6,752 nucleotides of DNA, from positions 1-6,752 of the forward strand of contig CAJUSL010000072.1 in the NCBI GenBank assembly GCA_910589135.1, given 5' to 3'. This DNA is from an uncultured Eggerthellaceae bacterium (GTDB lineage Bacteria > Actinomycetota > Coriobacteriia > Coriobacteriales > Eggerthellaceae). Each line of letters opens with the position of its first letter. Within the stretch, counting starts at the first letter, position 1. The notes under the pieces were generated by a model that searched no databases, was not told where the DNA came from, and saw only the letters and a list, made by a program, of their open reading frames with translations. A program made the translations under genes and the position numbers. Of the stretch, positions 5,369-6,752 are shown one piece after another.

Positions 5369-5389
5369 AAAGCAGGACGCCATTCCTCG

Positions 5390-6752
5390 TTACGCGGCGT
5401 TGAGCGCGGCATCCTTCGACGGCACCCGAGCCGGCCCGTCATGCCTGGGCATCGGGCGGAACAGCAGGAACAGCATGAATGCCGCAACGGCGATGGCGAC
5501 GACCGTCCAGAAGTTGAACGCCACCTCGCCCGTCGCCAGGCCGCCGAGCTGATAGATCATGAGGCCCACGCACCACCCGAAAGCGCACATGTAGCCGATG
5601 GCCGCCCAGGTCCATTTCGCCGAAGCCATCTGGCGGCGGATGGTGCCAATGGCGGCGAAGCACGGCGCGCATAGCAGGTTGAACGCGCAGAACGCCATGA
5701 TTGCGACCGAACTTCCGCCGAGCATGAGCCCGAAGCCCTCCCAAAGGGTCGGGTCCGTCTCGCCGACCTCGCCGAGCTGCGTGAGGATGCCGACCGTGGC
5801 CACCACGTTCTCCTTGGCCACCAGGCCTGTGATCGAGGTGACGGTGGACTCCCAGTTGCCGAAGCCCAGCGGCGCGAAGACCCAGGCGAGGACGCTTCCG
5901 AGGCCGGCCATCAGACTGTGGTCGAGATAGCCCTCCGTATCGGCGTCGAGCAGGCCGAACGCGCCGTCGCACACGCCGAAGTTCATCAGGAACCAGATGA
6001 CGATCGTGGACAGGAAGATGATGGTTCCGGCCTTGACGATGTAGCTCCTCACGCGCTCCCACATGGAAAGCAGGACGCTTTTCGCCGTGGGCAGATGGTA
6101 CTGCGGCAGCTCCATGATGAAGGGGGCGACCTCGCCCGCAAACGCCTTGAACTTCTTCAGCATGATGCAGCTGACGATGATGGCGGCAAGCCCCATGAAG
6201 TAGAAGAGCGGCGCCACCCACCAGGTACTCTCGTAGTCAGAACCCGCCAGCGCGCCGAAGACCAGCGCGATGATGGGCAGCTTCGCGCCGCACGGGATCA
6301 TCGTTGTGGTCATGATGGTCATGCGGCGGTCCTTCTCGTTCTCGATGGTCTTGGTCGCCATGACCGCAGGCCGAGGCGATCAGCATGGGGATGAAGCTCT
6401 TGCCCGAAAGGCCGAAGCGCCGGAAGATGCGGTCCATGATGAACGCGACGCGCGCCATGTAGCCGCAACCCTCCAGGATGCCCAGCAGCAGGAACAGGAT
6501 GATCAGCTGCGGAATGAAGCCGATGACGGCGCCGACGCCGGCGATGATGCCGTCGACGACCAGGCTGATGACCCACGGGGCTGCATCGATCGACTCCAGC
6601 GCCTCGGTGACGACCGGCGAGAGGCCCGGGATCCATATGCCGAACTCACCGCTTGCCGGGTCGGGCTCTTCCTCCGAGAGCGCCTCGAGCTGCGCCTCGC
6701 TGGCGCCGGCTTCCTCGGCCGCGGCCAGGGAGTCCTCCCACTCGGCGACAGC
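5390..6752 (-). pseudogene. feoB: FeoB ferrous iron transporter, C-terminal half, frameshifted
   Basis: FeoB imports Fe(II) across the cytoplasmic membrane, using an N-terminal G domain that lies outside this window. The first visible fragment, in frame from the window edge to 6366, gives 129 residues: an acidic linker, then WIPGLSP, GLVVDGI-like VVDGIIAGVGAVIGFIPQ, CGYMARVAFIMDR, and GLSGKSFIPMLIASAC. The reading frame then shifts. The second fragment runs VMATKTIENEKDRRMT, IPCGAKLP, VAKENVVATVG (181-191 of that fragment) and FNLLCAPCFAAIG to a stop at 5390-5392. FeoB proteins normally read CGVP(A/G)(I/V)MA at the junction. Here TGC-G is followed directly by GTC-ATG, so 11 bp appear to be missing. 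Ribosomes staying in the first frame would stop at 6237. No ribosome site precedes ATG 6361. The gene is therefore either inactivated or carries a sequencing/assembly error. The rest of the coding sequence looks undecayed, which means the change is recent or an artefact. Confidence 0.9.
6359..6368 (-). other. Frameshift junction in feoB
   Basis: The minus strand reads TGC-G-GTC-ATG. TGC (6368-6366) belongs to the upstream frame, and GTC-ATG (6364-6359) to the downstream frame. Family alignment expects 12 nt (Gly-Val-Pro-Gly/Ala) between them and 1 nt is present. The missing residues form the conserved pore-region CGVP motif. Confidence 0.85.

Noticed and set aside
5142..5369. N-terminal extension of the Cys-rich protein and overlapping small frames (e.g. 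5150-5487)
   Set aside because: They run through the inverted-repeat element, lack ribosome sites and motifs, and one overlaps the feoB 3' end.
6237..6361. His/Asp-rich tail (HGDQDHRE...DHHDHNDD) following the first feoB fragment
   Set aside because: It looks like a metal-binding tail but is only the out-of-frame reading of conserved FeoB codons after the frameshift.
1..6752. CRISPR array, transposase, integrase or phage genes
   Set aside because: None seen. The only short repeats are the decamers at the left edge and the element after feoB, and neither has CRISPR spacing.

Overview
The window is high-GC DNA with densely packed genes, all on the minus strand. Gene content and style suggest an actinobacterium, most likely a Coriobacteriia/Eggerthellaceae-type gut anaerobe. 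The grounds are a FeoB followed by a small Cys-rich FeoB partner, GTG and TTG starts, and a DivIC-like gene next to a Ppx/GppA gene as in other actinobacteria. The taxon is inferred; no marker gene settles it.

Reading in the direction of transcription (from high to low coordinates), the first block (6752 to about 4443) handles iron. It holds the C-terminal half of feoB, interrupted by a frameshift near 6362-6365; a 248-bp non-coding stretch full of inverted repeats; an 82-residue Cys-rich membrane protein of the FeoB-associated type; and a two-domain DtxR/MntR-family metalloregulator. The regulator's metal site mixes manganese-type and iron-type ligands. A probable intrinsic terminator (about 4357-4377) closes this block.

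The second block (4242 to 226) is a tight four-gene cluster: a DivIC/FtsB-like septum protein with a very long basic N-terminal tail, a Ppx/GppA-family phosphatase, a long-chain-type polyprenyl diphosphate synthase, and a protein with two peptidoglycan-binding domains and no signal peptide. Gaps of 2, 23 and 8 bp suggest one transcript. The themes are septation, phosphate/alarmone metabolism, isoprenoid carrier supply and cell-wall sensing, so the cluster may link envelope growth to metabolic state (inference).

The third block (212 to 1) is a tRNA-Leu(UAA) gene with its own TATAAT box, which overlaps the stop codon of the preceding gene. Beyond it is non-coding DNA with A-tracts spaced exactly 10 bp apart and a tandem decamer at the window edge.

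Most of the window is core genome. The points most worth following up are the FeoB frameshift, the hybrid metal site of the regulator, the cytoplasmic CwlM-like protein, and the structured intergenic element after feoB.
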